From JBBPYC01 sp038200275 (GTDB lineage Bacteria > Pseudomonadota > Gammaproteobacteria > Burkholderiales > Burkholderiaceae_C), in assembly GCA_038200275.1 (NCBI GenBank), contig JBBPYC010000061.1:1-16657 (forward strand): a DNA stretch of 16,657 nt. Reading direction: 5' to 3'. The translations under genes and the position numbers were made by a program. The stretch's first letter is position 1. Each line of letters opens with the position of its first letter. Positions 15,835 to 16,657 of the stretch are shown here, piece by piece. A model generated the notes under the pieces. The model saw only the letters and a program-made list of their open reading frames with translations, was not told where the DNA came from and did not search any database.

Positions 15835-16620
15835 ATGCGTCTGTTCGATCATCCGCAACTGCTCGACCAACTGGCGGCCGCCTATGCGCTCGGCAGCCTG
15901 CGGCACGGCGCGCGGCGTCGCTTCGAATCGTTGGCGCGCACACATGCACCGGTGCAGGCGGCTGCCTTGTTGTGGCAGGGGCGACTGGCCGGGCTGACCG
16001 AATTGCTGCCGTCCGTCACGCCGGATGCCACAGTCTGGCAACGCATCGACAACCTGGTGCGCGCCGATCTGGAACAGCGCGCGCAGCAAGCGGCCCAAGT
16101 CGCGGTCGAACCGGAGTCGTCTCACCGCAGTACGGGTTGGCGCAGCCTGGCACTGTGGCAAACGCTGGCGTTCGGCGGCATCTTGGCGACTGTGGTGGTC
16201 GTGCTCAACACCGGCCAGTTGGAGGACCGCTACCGCGCGACCGTCACCGATCTACAAAACCGGCTCACTGCCGCGCCGGCAATCGAATACGTGGCGGTTT
16301 TGTCAGGCAAGCGGGCAGGGGCTTCCATCCTGGTCCAGTTCGATCCAAAAAACCGTCGGCTCACACTCAAGCAGGTCGGCTCGCTCAATGTGGCGTCCAA
16401 CAAGTCATTGCAGCTTTGGGCATTGCCGCCGGGGCAGTCACCGCGCTCCCTCGGCGTACTGGGCGCTACGCCGGTGCAGCGGATCGATGCAAGCCAGAGC
16501 GCTGTCACCGATGTACCGACGCTGGCCATTAGTCTGGAGCCGCTTGGCGGCGTGCCGAGCGAGCGGGGCCCCACCGGGCCGGTGCTTTATCAGGGCGCGT
16601 GGTTGCAGACGGTGCTGTAG
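15835..16620 (+). CDS. RskA-like anti-sigma factor
   Basis: A 261-residue membrane anti-sigma factor that would hold the upstream ECF sigma at the inner membrane. The cytoplasmic N-terminus MRLFDHPQLLDQLAAAYALGSLRHGARRRFESL is the family's sigma-binding helical segment. There is no HxxxCxxC zinc motif. One transmembrane helix lies at about 104-124 (SLALWQTLAFGGILATVVVVL). The periplasmic part has the RskA C-terminal domain pattern: YVAVLSGKRAGASILVQFDPKNRRLTLKQV, SLQLWALPPGQSPRSLGVL and LAISLEPLGGVPSERGPTGPVLYQGAW. ATG 15835 fits the family start; a TTG at 15823 is an in-frame alternative. Control probably involves regulated proteolysis, which is inference from the RskA family. It is the last gene in the window. 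Confidence 0.9.
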   Translation: MRLFDHPQLLDQLAAAYALGSLRHGARRRFESLARTHAPVQAAALLWQGRLAGLTELLPSVTPDATVWQRIDNLVRADLEQRAQQAAQVAVEPESSHRSTGWRSLALWQTLAFGGILATVVVVLNTGQLEDRYRATVTDLQNRLTAAPAIEYVAVLSGKRAGASILVQFDPKNRRLTLKQVGSLNVASNKSLQLWALPPGQSPRSLGVLGATPVQRIDASQSAVTDVPTLAISLEPLGGVPSERGPTGPVLYQGAWLQTVL

Positions 16621-16657
16621 CAAAAGCAGGGATGCACTCATTGCTTCAGGGGGGTCA

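Overview
The window is GC-rich DNA from a Gram-negative proteobacterium. The TonB-ExbB-ExbD set, the RskA-type sigma/anti-sigma pair and the codon bias suggest a betaproteobacterium, perhaps Burkholderiales. That placement is inference; there is no rRNA or other marker gene to fix it. The region is accessory in character: mobile elements, broken genes and a toxin-antitoxin pair are mixed with intact chromosomal operons.

Layout. (1) 1-1304, minus strand: the N-terminal 434 codons of a DUF3701-type tyrosine recombinase, running off the left edge. (2) 1257-5350: a compact Tn5053/Tn402-type transposon carrying only tniA, tniB and tniQ. It is bounded by imperfect 46-bp inverted ends, each made of two transposase-site-like repeats. 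Its left end supplies the start codon of the recombinase. (3) 5454-6017: a secreted NTF2-like protein. (4) 6370-8531: tonB-exbB-exbD, with an extreme polyproline linker in TonB encoded by a hexanucleotide microsatellite. (5) 8587-9182: a DinJ/YafQ-type toxin-antitoxin operon with a good promoter overlapped by an inverted repeat. (6) 9358-10586: a promoter overlapped by a Fur-box-like sequence, then a truncated Rid-family fragment and an MBL-fold gene with an altered metal motif. (7) 10641-11326: an IS6-family element whose transposase carries internal deletions. (8) 11480-11719: a small DnaJ-type zinc-finger protein. (9) 11720-12358: a gene-poor stretch with two 75-bp inverted-repeat modules. 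(10) 12359-13998: a microbial rhodopsin of the DTG type, apparently broken by a one-base frameshift, followed by a Blh-type beta-carotene dioxygenase that would supply retinal. (11) 14178-15001: a secreted low-complexity protein and a hypothetical protein. (12) 15225-16620: an ECF sigma factor and its RskA-like anti-sigma factor.

How the parts work together. TonB-ExbB-ExbD would energise outer-membrane uptake. Rhodopsin and Blh would form a light-driven proton pump with its own chromophore supply, if the frameshift is not real or is tolerated. TniA, TniB and TniQ form a complete target-selecting transposition machine but lack the resolvase usual in Tn5053. The best candidates for something unusual are the minimal tniABQ element with its chimeric recombinase junction, and the DTG rhodopsin/Blh pair with atypical residues in both partners.
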